Part shown: in pieces, positions 30,001-37,774 of the stretch
Numbering within the stretch: position 1 is the stretch's first letter
How the letters are laid out: each line of letters starts with the position of its first letter
Origin: Myxococcus stipitatus DSM 14675
Lineage (GTDB): Bacteria > Myxococcota > Myxococcia > Myxococcales > Myxococcaceae
DNA length: 64,000 bases
Assembly (NCBI RefSeq): GCF_000331735.1
Contig: NC_020126.1
Coordinates: forward strand, 8,187,501 to 8,251,500
Reading direction: 5' to 3'
Notes under the pieces: model-generated
Seen by the model: the letters and a program-made list of their open reading frames with translations, nothing else
The model's database searches: none
What the model was told of the DNA's origin: nothing
Translations under genes and position numbers: made by a program

Positions 30001-30342
30001 GAAGTACGCCATCGCCTCCGACATCAGCCCGAGCTGCTGGTGCAGCTCCGCCAGCTTGAGGTTCACCTCCAGCAGGTTCGGGTTGAGCTTGAGGACCTGC
30101 TTGTAGAGGGCGACGGCCTTGAGGAAGAAGCCGTCCGAGGAGTAGCTCTCCGCGACCTTGGTGAAGAAGTGCGCCGCCTGGGCGTTGTCGTTCTTCTTCT
30201 GGTACAGCTCCCCCATCTTCTGGAGCACCCGGATGTCCTTCGGGTCGACCTCCAGGACCTTCTGGTACTCCTTGATGGCCTTGTCGTACGCGCCCTTCGC
30301 GACCAGCTTCGCGGCGGCTTCGATGATCTTGTTCTTGTCCAT
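27055..30342 (-). CDS. sgmX: SgmX-like TPR protein (MglA effector for polar T4P)
   Basis: Cytoplasmic scaffold of 1095 residues. Known for M. xanthus SgmX: it binds MglA-GTP at the leading pole and promotes pilus assembly there. An N-terminal TPR array (about 1-290, e.g. YDKAIKEYQKVLEVDPKD) is followed by an Ala/Pro/Gln-rich linker (about 297-345), a second TPR block (about 350-430), a long Asp/Glu-rich low-complexity region (about 440-800, including hexapeptide repeats), and a C-terminal TPR block (about 800-1060). That matches SgmX in size and layout. The location beside pil genes also fits. It is first in a minus-strand run with the ExeA-like ATPase and tamBA. The assignment is by recall and layout, without alignment. 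Confidence 0.85.
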   Translation of the reverse strand: MDKNKIIEAAAKLVAKGAYDKAIKEYQKVLEVDPKDIRVLQKMGELYQKKNDNAQAAHFFTKVAESYSSDGFFLKAVALYKQVLKLNPNLLEVNLKLAELHQQLGLMSEAMAYFQIVANHYDKAGDTKASLDTLKKMVDLDPENVASKIKLAELYARENMTREAIQEFKRAAEYLKRNSRGEDWARVAERLSTLEPDNLPLAKELATSYLQRGDQKRALAKLQVCFKADGRDVETLSLLAQAFQGLGQTSKTVSVYKELAKIHQERGRLTEAEAVWTQIEVLDPQDPDLLARRAPAPQPAPAAPQPMAQPAPQPAARAAPQPAPAPAAAPQPLAPPPPQPAGLAREQLAKLLTETDVYVKYGLHDKALEHLRKIFSVDPENLDAHEKAYQIYVASGNAAQASEQLLNVLRLCTRAADSTRAQPYLATILQQNPAHPEVPAFLSVLRVEGPVSVAPSSVAVESVGEDAILVDSSDDEVLVAPPPEDALMHPPGDELALATLPSSESDEVIDDAGEASVVSEEALVGEAITSGEHDVFEMPPPEDMAAASMDEMLVSGDDDGMMLTDEPGLMSSDDEPLVESADLGAPFDADEGLSLGDSDDVATSASMAAMSLGDEDEPPPTMVRAPTRALLDEAAPATFKQPTLVEEASLDVDEIPTRVGIAPLDASMLEDLEEAPPGSEMPSLGDEFEDEEPTASHAVVSLDDAGLEEPELSSGFEAIEDEPEAASSFESAETFESAETFESAETFESPDAFDAAASFESAEAFDASAETEEEPEQPTPTDSVTDEVSEDEPAAEECDEASFFLDQGLLEEAREILETVSIAFPGHVRAGELMERLEALEASGGVAPEEEQQEPVTVPSVQPVTESAGERDAFDLAAELAGEIDNLGDDTSAAAPAEEDFQYSVEEVFSEFKKSLAKVVKPEDVDTHYDLGIAYKEMGLLDDALHEFEVARQGCTGTKRELDCVTMMGMLHLLRGDAGAAVETFREGLASPQASGEAAKALGFELAVAWEAHGEPGKALHHYQRVAVMDAKYRDVGAQVSRLAASTQPEEDPLPTPAPAPVNGSKAHGAAPTAAVANPPVPAAGAPKARKVGYV
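28101..28154. repeat. 18-bp tandem repeat, three perfect copies, within sgmX
   Basis: The unit cgaacgtctcggccgact occurs three times without mismatch, and imperfect copies lie on both sides (from about 28060 to 28165). In sgmX it codes for Phe-Glu-Ser-Ala-Glu-Thr hexapeptides at about residues 730-748. Confidence 0.95.
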
Positions 30343-30417
30343 CGAGCGTGGGCTTCCGGCGAGCCGAAACCCCTTGGAACTTCGCGGGTTTCTATCTTCA
30401 AAAGGGGGGAGAGTCGG

Positions 30418-30447
30418 AGGCTAACGGAATCCTCCAACTCGGGTCAA
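30418..30447 (-). promoter_or_regulatory. Possible sigma-70 promoter for sgmX
   Basis: On the minus strand TTGACC (30447-30442) and TAGCCT (30423-30418) with an 18-bp spacer. Transcription would start near 30411, about 70 nt before the sgmX ATG. Confidence 0.4.
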
Positions 30448-30499
30448 GAAACAGCCCGGCGCCCCCCGGTATCAGCTCACCTGCTTGGATGCTCGCTGC

Positions 30500-30518
30500 A
30501 CGTGCGGGAACCGCACGT
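30500..30518. terminator. Hairpin after accC
   Basis: A perfect 8-bp stem (acgtgcgg / ccgcacgt) around a 3-nt loop lies 17 bp past the accC stop. There is no T run, so it is a weak or Rho-assisted terminator candidate that separates accC from sgmX. Confidence 0.45.
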
Positions 30519-30534
30519 AGGCGGACATGTGTGA

Positions 30535-31920
30535 CTACGGCGTCTCTTCCACGGCCTTCTTCAAGCGACGCGAACCGGTCTCACTCGCCAGGAGTCGCTC
30601 CACGAAGCGCGTGTCGTAGTTGCCCTCCTGGAAGGACTCCTCCGCCAGCGCCGCGCGGTGGAACGGGATGTTGGTGCGGATGCCCTCCACCACGTACTCA
30701 CCCAGTGCGCGCTGCATGCGGCGGATGGCCGTCTCGCGGTCTTCCGCGTGGACGATGAGCTTGGCCAGGAGGCTGTCGTAGTACGGCAGCACCGTGTAGT
30801 TCTCGTACGCGCTCGAATCCACGCGTACCCCGTAACCACCGGGAACGCTGTAGCCGGTGATCTTCCCGGGCCACGGCGCGAAGGTGATGGGGTCCTCGGC
30901 GTTGACGCGGCACTCGATGGCGTGCCCGCGAATCTGGATGTCCTCCTGCTTGAAGCGCAGGGGGTGGCCGTAGGCCATGCGGATCTGCTCACGGACCAGG
31001 TCGATGCCCGTGACGAGCTCCGTCACCGGGTGCTCCACCTGGATGCGCGTGTTCATCTCCATGAAGTAGAACTCGCCGCGCTCATCCAGCAGGTACTCGA
31101 TGGTCCCCACGTTGTTGTAGCGAAGCTTGCGCATCGCCTCGACGGAGACCTCACCCATCTTCTTGCGCAGCTCGGGCGTGAGCGCCGCGGACGGAGCCTC
31201 CTCGATGAGCTTCTGGTGCCGGCGCTGCACCGAGCACTCCCGCTCATTGAGGTGGATGATGTTGCCGTGCTCGTCGGCGACGATCTGGATTTCGATGTGG
31301 CGCGGCTTCTCGACGTAGCGCTCGATGTAGAGGTCGCCGTTGTTGAACGAGGCCACCGCCTCCGCCTGCGCCGTCGAGAAGGCCTGGGCCAGCGCGCTGG
31401 GCTCGCGGACGATCTTCATCCCCTTGCCGCCGCCGCCCGCCGCCGCCTTGAGGATGACGGGGAAGCCAATCTCACGGGCGAACGCCTCCGCCTCGCGAGG
31501 GTCCTTGACGGTGCCAGGGCTGCCCGGGAGCAGCGGCATCCCCGCCTCGCGCGCAGCCTGCCGCGCACGGACCTTGTTGCCCATCAGCCGCAGCATCTCC
31601 GGACGCGGACCGATGAAGCGAATCTTGCAGTTCTCGCACACCTCGGCGAACTCGGCGTTCTCGGAGAGGAAGCCGTAGCCGGGGTGGATGGCATCCGCGC
31701 GGGTGATTTCCGCCGCGGAGAGCAGCTGCGGGACGTTGAGGTAGCTCTCCTTGGACGCCGGAGGGCCAATGCACACCGCTTCATCGGCGAAGCGCACGTG
31801 CAAGGCATTGGCGTCCGCCGTGGAGTGCACCGCCACGGTGGCGATGCCCAGCTCGCGGCAGGCGCGGATGACCCGCAGGGCAATCTCCCCGCGGTTGGCA
31901 ATCAGCACCTTCTTGAACAC
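30535..31920 (-). CDS. accC: Acetyl-CoA carboxylase biotin carboxylase subunit
   Basis: Carboxylates biotin on AccB, the first step of malonyl-CoA and fatty-acid synthesis. 461 residues, slightly longer than the 449 of E. coli. VFKKVLIANRGEIALR at the start, the ATP-grasp Gly-rich loop KAAAGGGGKGMKI, ECSVQRRHQKLIEEAPS, and EMNTRIQVEHPVTE are all present. The start is GTG at 31920, with AGGAG 8 nt upstream; longer readings add about 35 residues that do not belong. It follows accB by 70 bp. Members of the propionyl/acyl-CoA carboxylases look similar, but the accB neighbour supports this call. Confidence 0.95.
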   Translation of the reverse strand: MFKKVLIANRGEIALRVIRACRELGIATVAVHSTADANALHVRFADEAVCIGPPASKESYLNVPQLLSAAEITRADAIHPGYGFLSENAEFAEVCENCKIRFIGPRPEMLRLMGNKVRARQAAREAGMPLLPGSPGTVKDPREAEAFAREIGFPVILKAAAGGGGKGMKIVREPSALAQAFSTAQAEAVASFNNGDLYIERYVEKPRHIEIQIVADEHGNIIHLNERECSVQRRHQKLIEEAPSAALTPELRKKMGEVSVEAMRKLRYNNVGTIEYLLDERGEFYFMEMNTRIQVEHPVTELVTGIDLVREQIRMAYGHPLRFKQEDIQIRGHAIECRVNAEDPITFAPWPGKITGYSVPGGYGVRVDSSAYENYTVLPYYDSLLAKLIVHAEDRETAIRRMQRALGEYVVEGIRTNIPFHRAALAEESFQEGNYDTRFVERLLASETGSRRLKKAVEETP

Positions 31921-31990
31921 GGGGATGTCTCCTGAAACAACGGCCGGGCTCGGCGGCGCGCCCTCACAAGTGCGGGGCGCGCGAACCGGG

Positions 31991-32593
31991 TCAGGCTGGC
32001 TCGATGCGGAACAGGGCCTGGCCAAACTCCACCGGCCGGCCGTTCTCCACGAGGATTTCGACCACGCGGCCGGAGACCTCGGACTCGATTTCGTTCATCA
32101 GCTTCATCGCTTCGATGATGCAGAGAACCTGGCCCTTCTTCACCACGGAGCCCACGTCCACGAAGGCGGGCTGGTCGGGCGCCGGCGTCCGATAGAACGT
32201 GCCGACGAAGGGGCTGGACACCACATGGCCCGGCTTCTCGGCGGCCTTCTCGGCCACGGGAGCCGAGGCCACGGGGGCCAGGGTCGGCGCGGCCACGGGC
32301 GCGGCGCGCGGCGCGACAGGTGCCGCGTACTCCACGGCGGCGGCCACCGGAACGGCTGCGGGGGCCGCGTGGTGGACGATGGTGGTCTCGGGGGCGTGGC
32401 CGCGGCGGATGAAGAGCTTCTCCTCGCCGCGCTTCCACACCAGCCTCGTCACGTCCGAGGCCTCCAGGATGTTGACGATCTCCCGCAGGGCCTCCACATC
32501 GAGGGAGGTATTGCCCGCATCCCGAGCGCTCGCCGCCGGAGCGGGCGCGCTGGCGGGCGCGGACGCCCGGGTCGACTTGCGCTTGGTTGCCAT
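31991..32593 (-). CDS. accB: Biotin carboxyl carrier protein of acetyl-CoA carboxylase
   Basis: Carries biotin for AccC. 200 residues, longer than the usual 150-170 because of Ala/Pro-rich linkers. The N terminus (to about 70) has a conserved helix region (VEALREIVNILEASDVTRLVWKRGEEKLFIRR; cite LREIVNILEAS). The linker lies at about 70-115. The biotinyl domain at 120-198 has the biotin Lys in VIEAMKLMNEIE. It sits 30 bp after efp on the same strand; this efp-accB-accC order is common in bacteria. Confidence 0.95.
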   Translation of the reverse strand: MATKRKSTRASAPASAPAPAASARDAGNTSLDVEALREIVNILEASDVTRLVWKRGEEKLFIRRGHAPETTIVHHAAPAAVPVAAAVEYAAPVAPRAAPVAAPTLAPVASAPVAEKAAEKPGHVVSSPFVGTFYRTPAPDQPAFVDVGSVVKKGQVLCIIEAMKLMNEIESEVSGRVVEILVENGRPVEFGQALFRIEPA

Positions 32594-32623
32594 TCTCGCG
32601 TCCCCTCCGTCGGAGTCGTGCGA

Positions 32624-33205
32624 CTAACCGGCCACGGCCACGCGGGTGAGGTACTTGCCACCGTCGCGCGTGTCGATCTTGAGCACGTCACCCTCGTTGA
32701 TGAAGAGGGGGACGTTGACCACGAACCCGGTCTCCAGGGTCGCCGGCTTCAGGGCACCGGACACGGTGTCGCCGCGAACACCCGGGTCGCACTTGGTGAC
32801 CTTGAGGTCCACCGAGTTGGGCAGCGACACGCCGATGGCCTTCCCGTTGTAGAACATGATGTCGACGTTGATGTTCTCCTTCAGGAAGTTCTTCGCTTCA
32901 CCGAGCACCTTCTCCGAAAGGAAGGTCTGCTCGAAGTCGCGGGTGTCCATGAAGTAGTAGTCGTCACCCTGCACGTACAGGTACTGCATTCCCTTCTCTT
33001 CGATGTCCGGCTTGCCGACCTTGTCGCCAGACTTCATCGTCGGCGTAAGGACGCGGCCAGAGATGAGGCTCCGGAGCTTGGTGCGGGTGAAAGATGAACC
33101 CTTGCCAGGCTTCACGTGCTGGAACTCGACGATGACGAACGGCTCGCCGTCGATCTCAATCTTCATGCCGTTGTGAAACTCGGACGTATCGATGACACCC
33201 GCCAT
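32624..33205 (-). CDS. efp: Elongation factor P
   Basis: Relieves ribosome stalling at polyproline. 193 residues, three beta-barrel domains as usual. The loop HVKPGKGSSFTR carries the Lys (in PGKG) that some bacteria modify with beta-lysine by EpmA/EpmB; those genes are not in the window. The ATG at 33205 has AAGGAG about 9 nt upstream. It begins the efp-accB-accC operon. Several neighbours (PilD insert, SgmX, AccB, TolA) contain polyproline, so this factor is likely needed for them. Confidence 0.97.
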   Translation of the reverse strand: MAGVIDTSEFHNGMKIEIDGEPFVIVEFQHVKPGKGSSFTRTKLRSLISGRVLTPTMKSGDKVGKPDIEEKGMQYLYVQGDDYYFMDTRDFEQTFLSEKVLGEAKNFLKENINVDIMFYNGKAIGVSLPNSVDLKVTKCDPGVRGDTVSGALKPATLETGFVVNVPLFINEGDVLKIDTRDGGKYLTRVAVAG

Positions 33206-33339
33206 GGGGACCGACTCCTTCAGACTCGAAACTACGGAACCTTGAAAAGTCGGGGGTGTCTAGCCCATGCCCCCTCCCATGGGAAGGGGAAACCTGCGGA
33301 GCGCCGCGGCGTCTGGACGACTGCCGTACAACGCGGCGT

Positions 33340-33702
33340 CTAGAGCTCCGCGCGGACCTTGGGGGCCGTCACGCGCAGCACATACCTGCCCTTGCCGTAG
33401 TTGCCGTCCGCGCGCAGCGCGAGCACCAGGAAGTACTCTGGCGACACCAGCCGCATGAGGGTCAGCACCTTGTCGCTGTTGACGCTGACCTCACTGACGG
33501 CGCCCGTCTTGAGCGATTCGGCGGCATGGCGCAGCTGCGTGAGCAGATTGGCGTACTCCACCCACGCGACACTCAGGTCCAGCTCGCCTGCTTCCTCGCG
33601 TTGGAAGGTGTCGACGGAGATGCCGTCGAAGCCCATCACGCTGCAGGCAAGGGCCCCATCCACTTGGTTGACGACTGACTCGAGGTGCGTGCGAAAGGAC
33701 AT
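33340..33702 (-). CDS. Roadblock/LC7-type (MglB-like) small protein
   Basis: 120 residues. The pattern (MSFRTHLESVVNQVDGALACSVMGFDGISVDTF near the start, cite VDGALACSVMGFDG; then strands LVLALRADGNYGKGRYVLR at the end) is that of roadblock/LC7 proteins, which partner small Ras-like GTPases. M. xanthus MglB belongs to this family and is the GAP for MglA. It sits just after the pilQ-lipoprotein pair on the same strand, 42 bp downstream of the lipoprotein, so it may link pilus assembly to polarity. Which GTPase it binds is not known. Confidence 0.8.
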   Translation of the reverse strand: MSFRTHLESVVNQVDGALACSVMGFDGISVDTFQREEAGELDLSVAWVEYANLLTQLRHAAESLKTGAVSEVSVNSDKVLTLMRLVSPEYFLVLALRADGNYGKGRYVLRVTAPKVRAEL

Positions 33703-33744
33703 GGTCTTGGACTCAGTGCGCCTGGGGACAGGCGCCGTTCCTAA

Positions 33745-34368
33745 CTAGTTGCACGCGGGCAGGACGCCGTTCTGGCCGCGCTGGTCGCAGGCTTCGGTCG
33801 GGGGCTCGACCGCCTTGCCAGGAGGACACGAGAACGGGATGTTTCCAACCTGGACCGAGTAGGTGATTGTGTTCGTCTCCACCTTCGAGCCATCCAGCAT
33901 CTTGCCGCGCACCTTCAGCGTGACGAGCGTCTCGACGAAGTTCGCCCCCCCGGTCGCGGACCTCAGGGCCTGCAGCGCATCGAGCGTGAAGATGTTCAGG
34001 AGCATGGCTCCGTTCCCCGCGGCCCTGAAGGTGCCATGGATGGGAACCGTCGCGCTGGGGATGTTGAGCTCCGGCTCCGTGCGGTAGCTGAGGTCGAGCT
34101 CCGTGACATAGATGGCGTTGCCATCGGGGTCCGTGAGCGGCGCGCCCACGACGATGGGCGTCTCCAACACGTTGGAGGTGACGATGAGCCCCATCTGGTA
34201 GTTGCCGGCCAGCGCCAGATTGAGCGAGCCGTTCAGCAACTGCCGGTTGTCCGGGATGGTGCAACTCGAGTCGGGCGGCGTCGACTGGAGGATCTGGAGC
34301 TTCGGGTAGTCGTCGACGCAGGACACCGAACCAAGCGCCAACAACGCGATGAGATAGATAGGCTTCAT
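33745..34368 (-). CDS. Lipoprotein of unknown function linked to pilQ
   Basis: 207 residues with a lipobox LGSVSC at about residue 17. It has four further Cys, two near the N terminus and C terminus of the mature protein (SSCTIPDN, FSCPPGK, EACDQRG, PACN). The middle resembles a beta-sandwich (GSLNLALAGNYQMGLIV, ELDLSYRTEPELNIPS). The start is the ATG at 34368, where GGAG lies 11 nt upstream; the GTG four codons earlier overlaps that site. It lies 36 bp after pilQ, so it could help the secretin as a pilotin or stabiliser. It has no TPR, unlike Tgl, the known M. xanthus pilotin. Confidence 0.78.
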   Translation of the reverse strand: MKPIYLIALLALGSVSCVDDYPKLQILQSTPPDSSCTIPDNRQLLNGSLNLALAGNYQMGLIVTSNVLETPIVVGAPLTDPDGNAIYVTELDLSYRTEPELNIPSATVPIHGTFRAAGNGAMLLNIFTLDALQALRSATGGANFVETLVTLKVRGKMLDGSKVETNTITYSVQVGNIPFSCPPGKAVEPPTEACDQRGQNGVLPACN

Positions 34369-34404
34369 GAGCGAACGCACTCCTACGAGAAGAGGCGCGA
34401 TGCC

Positions 34405-37107
34405 TTAGAGGCTCTGCGCGATGGTCTGGCGGTTGAGGATGCGGGGCGTGATGAAGATGAGCAGTTCCTGCCGGTCATCCGACTCCACGGACTGCTTGAA
34501 CAGCAGGCCCAGCACCGGAATCTTCGACAAGAAGGGCACCGAGTTGACCCGCGAGGAGCCTCGGCGAACGTAGATACCACCGATGACCGTGGTGTCCCCG
34601 TCCTTGACCAGCACCTGAGTATTGGCCTCCTTGCGCTGGATGGCGGGCTGCCCGTTCGCCCCCGTGCTGGAAGCATCCGGCTGGTTGTTGGAAGCGGTGA
34701 TGGCCATCAGCACGCTGCCGTCCTGGGTGATGTGCGGCGTCACCTCCAGCGACAGGCGGGCCTCGATGAAGGTCGTGTTCACGCCACCCGCGGACACCTG
34801 GCTGAACGGGATGGAGAGACCCTGGCTGATGCGAGCGGTGTTGTTGTCGAGGGTCGTCACGCGCGGGGCGGAGATGGTCTTGACGCTTCCCTCCTGCTCC
34901 ATCGCGGAGAGACGCAGGTTGAGCTGGAGCGCGCCGCCCGCGGAACCAAAGGTGAAGCCCAGCGCGCCACCGAGGCCCGCCGCGCCACCCGCCGAGGGCA
35001 GGTTCACCGCGAAGTTCGGCACACCCGGGAGCCCCGCGGCGGTGCCCACCGCGCCGCCCGTGATGGCGACGTTGTTGGGGAAGATGAGCCCCGTCGAGTT
35101 GCCCGTGGCCTGGGAGAGACGCGCCTGTCCACCCCACTGCACGCCGAGGTCCCGCGTGAAGTTCGTGCTCGCCTCGACGATACGGCTCTCGATGAGCACC
35201 TGCGGCGTCTGCGTGTCCAGGCTGCGAACCAGCGCGCGCGCCTTCTCCGTATTGGCGCGCACATCCTTGACGATGAGCACGTTGGTCCGCGAGTCCACCG
35301 TCACGGTGCCACGCTCGCTGAGCACGTCCTTCACCCGCGCCGACATGTCGCCAGCAACCGCGTAGTTGACCGGGATGAGGTTGACCATCAAGTCCTCCTG
35401 CTGCTGGAGGGACTTCTTGCGCTCCTGGCGCAGACGGGCCTCTTCCTCCAAGGTCTTCAGCGGAGCGATGCGGATGATGTTGCCGAACTCCTCCTTGCCC
35501 AACTGCTTGGTGCGCAGGATGAGGTCCAGCGCCTGGTCCCAGGGCACATTGCGCAGACGGATGGTGACGCGACCGGAGACGTCATCGGCGACCACGACGT
35601 TCTTCTTGGAGATCTCCGCGATGACCCGCAGGAGGTTCTGGATGTCGATGTCCTTGAACTCGAAGGAGACGCGCTTGCCGCGGTAGCGAGCCTGCTGCGG
35701 CGCACCCTCGGCCGCATAGGCGGGCGCCTCGGCGGTGAAGCCGGCGGTGCGCTGGGCCACAGCCACTTCATCCGTCTTCACACCCTTCACATCCAGCCGC
35801 CACGACAGCGTGCCGCCGTTCTGGGTGACCTTCTCGTCGATGGCGCCATCCGCGGCGACCACCACGCGCACCTTGCGGCTCTCGCCTGGCACGCTGAAGG
35901 CGCTGATCATCTTCACCGGCGTCTCGAGCGCGCTGGTGTCCAGGCTGCGCTCCAGCTTCTTCGGCAGCCGGGCGTTCTCCAGCGTGAGGACCGCGCTGCG
36001 CGGATCGGGACGGTCCACCTTCCATGACGCCGTGCCGGTCAGCTTCAGCACCACGCGACCACCCGCCCCACCCTCCTGGAAGGACAGGTCCTTGACCTCC
36101 ACCATGGACGCGGTGGCGGGCGCCTGCGCCTCGACGGGCTCCGGCGCGGGGCGCATGGGCTCCACTTCCGCCACGGAAGCAACCACCTCTTGCGGCGCGG
36201 GCGACGGCGCGGCCTTGCGAGCCACCGCGCCCCCCAGCACCACTTCCAGGCCCTTGTCCGCGCGGTCCACGCGGTAGGCCGGCATCTTGCCGCGCACGTC
36301 GAGCACCAGCCGGACCTTGTCCGAGTGGGCGCCCACGCGCACTTCCCGCAGCGTCGCGCCATTCACGCGAGGCGCACGGGCCGCCAGGCCCACGCCATAG
36401 AGGTCCACCGCCAGACGCGGCGGGTCCGCCAGCTCCAGCACCTCATAGCGGGCGATGTCGCCATCCGCGCGGATGCGAAGCGTCTCGTCGGAGTAGGCCA
36501 GCTGGGTGATGCGCTGGGCGGGGTTCGCCACCTCGCGCTCATCGGCCTCGGCCGCGACCACGTTCTCCGGCAGGGCCGGCTTCGTGGAGGGCTCGGAGGC
36601 CTTCACCTGCGGCGCGGCCTCCGCCACCACGGCGGGCTTCGCGACGGAGGGGGCCGCCGGGGCCGTGACGACGGGCGACGGCTCGGCCTGCTTGGCCTCG
36701 GCGCCGTCGACGGAGATCACCACGCGGTTGCCGTCGGCGCGGACGTCGTACTGCGACGCCTTGTCCAGCGCCAGCAGCACCCGGCCCACGCTCGCGCGCT
36801 CATCCGAGAACTGCGACGCCACGACTCCCGCGACGGGACCCGAGCCGTCGTGATGGCCCTTGATACCCGTCGCATCCGCCGACGAGAGGTCCACCACCAG
36901 TCGCTCCGGGCTACTCAGCCGGAACACGGTGAAGGTAGGAGGCCGGGTTCCGGTCACCACCACCTGGGCGCCAGAGCCGGTTCGGGACACCGCGACGTCC
37001 CTCAACGTATTCAGTTCAGCGCCAGACACCTCGGCGCCCGCAAGGACGGCCACGAATGCGGCCGCCAACATCCACTTGCCCCTCGTCACAGCGCTCCTCT
37101 CGAGCAT
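34405..37107 (-). CDS. pilQ: Type IV pilus secretin PilQ
   Basis: Forms the outer-membrane channel for the pilus. 900 residues, the length of M. xanthus PilQ. The order is: signal peptide (about 15-30), AMIN domains that bind peptidoglycan (three copies, about 35-125, 205-300, 340-445), a secretin/TonB N-terminal domain (about 480-560, with VSFEFKDIDIQNLLRVIAEIS), an N1 domain, then the secretin core (about 640-890, with VLIESRIVEAS and VPFLSKIPVLGLLFK). I chose the ATG at 37107 (MLERSAVTRGKW). It ends the pilM-N-O-P-Q run and is followed by a lipoprotein and a roadblock protein. Confidence 0.96.
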   Translation of the reverse strand: MLERSAVTRGKWMLAAAFVAVLAGAEVSGAELNTLRDVAVSRTGSGAQVVVTGTRPPTFTVFRLSSPERLVVDLSSADATGIKGHHDGSGPVAGVVASQFSDERASVGRVLLALDKASQYDVRADGNRVVISVDGAEAKQAEPSPVVTAPAAPSVAKPAVVAEAAPQVKASEPSTKPALPENVVAAEADEREVANPAQRITQLAYSDETLRIRADGDIARYEVLELADPPRLAVDLYGVGLAARAPRVNGATLREVRVGAHSDKVRLVLDVRGKMPAYRVDRADKGLEVVLGGAVARKAAPSPAPQEVVASVAEVEPMRPAPEPVEAQAPATASMVEVKDLSFQEGGAGGRVVLKLTGTASWKVDRPDPRSAVLTLENARLPKKLERSLDTSALETPVKMISAFSVPGESRKVRVVVAADGAIDEKVTQNGGTLSWRLDVKGVKTDEVAVAQRTAGFTAEAPAYAAEGAPQQARYRGKRVSFEFKDIDIQNLLRVIAEISKKNVVVADDVSGRVTIRLRNVPWDQALDLILRTKQLGKEEFGNIIRIAPLKTLEEEARLRQERKKSLQQQEDLMVNLIPVNYAVAGDMSARVKDVLSERGTVTVDSRTNVLIVKDVRANTEKARALVRSLDTQTPQVLIESRIVEASTNFTRDLGVQWGGQARLSQATGNSTGLIFPNNVAITGGAVGTAAGLPGVPNFAVNLPSAGGAAGLGGALGFTFGSAGGALQLNLRLSAMEQEGSVKTISAPRVTTLDNNTARISQGLSIPFSQVSAGGVNTTFIEARLSLEVTPHITQDGSVLMAITASNNQPDASSTGANGQPAIQRKEANTQVLVKDGDTTVIGGIYVRRGSSRVNSVPFLSKIPVLGLLFKQSVESDDRQELLIFITPRILNRQTIAQSL

Positions 37108-37164
37108 GCGTCCCCTCACCACAGTTGGAAGCGGGCTGCCGCCCGCGGGCGCGCCTAAGGGGCG

Positions 37165-37731
37165 CTACTCCCCGAAGTTTTTGCCGGTCATCAGATTGTA
37201 GCTAGGGTCCTGCTTGTCATCCGGCTTGAGCTGCAGGGTCACCGGGTTCTTGATGATCTCTCCGTTGCCCGAGAACACCTCGGTCACCGTCATCGAGTCG
37301 CGGAGAATCTGCGTGACCTTGCCGCCCTGGCGCCCCACGCGGGTATTGCGGCGCACGATGTGGCCTCGACCCTGGGGGTCTTCGACCATGGCAAGTGGAT
37401 TGGCGTCCCCCGTGACGACCGCGACCAGCTTGAGCTGGTCCAGGTCGAACGCGCACAGGGGTTCGGTGCAGGTCGTGACCTGGCTGGCCTGTCCCGACTG
37501 GTTCAGCTCTTCCAGCGGGCTGCGGAACGGGTCCCGCTTCCCCACCGGGTTGTACGAATAGACGTAGGCCGGAGCAGCCGCGGCCTCGACGGCCACAGCG
37601 GTCTCCGCGGGTGCCGCGGGAGCGGGTGCCGGCGCCGCGGCCACCGGCCGAGCGGGAGGCGGCGCGTCCTCGCATGCGGCGAGCGTCAACGCGAGCGCGG
37701 CAGTCGTCATCGTGGCCTTGAACATCTTCAT
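37165..37731 (-). CDS. pilP: Type IV pilus lipoprotein PilP
   Basis: Inner-membrane lipoprotein linking PilN/PilO to PilQ. 188 residues: lipobox LTLAAC at about 18, an Ala/Pro-rich linker (to about 55), and the PilP domain with YNPVGKRDPFRSPLEE and DLDQLKLVAVVTG. NTRVGRQGGKVTQI and KDP-like C-terminal strands follow. The start is ATG at 37731 with GGGGATTGAGG upstream. It is 43 bp after pilO and 57 bp before pilQ. The call is firm by domain and order. Confidence 0.94.
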   Translation of the reverse strand: MKMFKATMTTAALALTLAACEDAPPPARPVAAAPAPAPAAPAETAVAVEAAAAPAYVYSYNPVGKRDPFRSPLEELNQSGQASQVTTCTEPLCAFDLDQLKLVAVVTGDANPLAMVEDPQGRGHIVRRNTRVGRQGGKVTQILRDSMTVTEVFSGNGEIIKNPVTLQLKPDDKQDPSYNLMTGKNFGE

Positions 37732-37774
37732 CCTCAATCCCCTTGTCGCCCTACTTTCCGGACGGATCAAGTTT

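Noticed and set aside
26245..30534. A very long plus-strand open frame opposite sgmX
   Set aside because: It is antisense to a clear TPR gene, has His/Arg/Leu-rich low-complexity translation, and arises because GC-rich codons leave few stops in the complementary frame.
33265..33296. Palindrome cccctcccatgggaagggg as a terminator between the roadblock gene and efp
   Set aside because: The stem needs a bulge, has almost no loop and no T tract, and lies upstream of efp rather than just past a stop.
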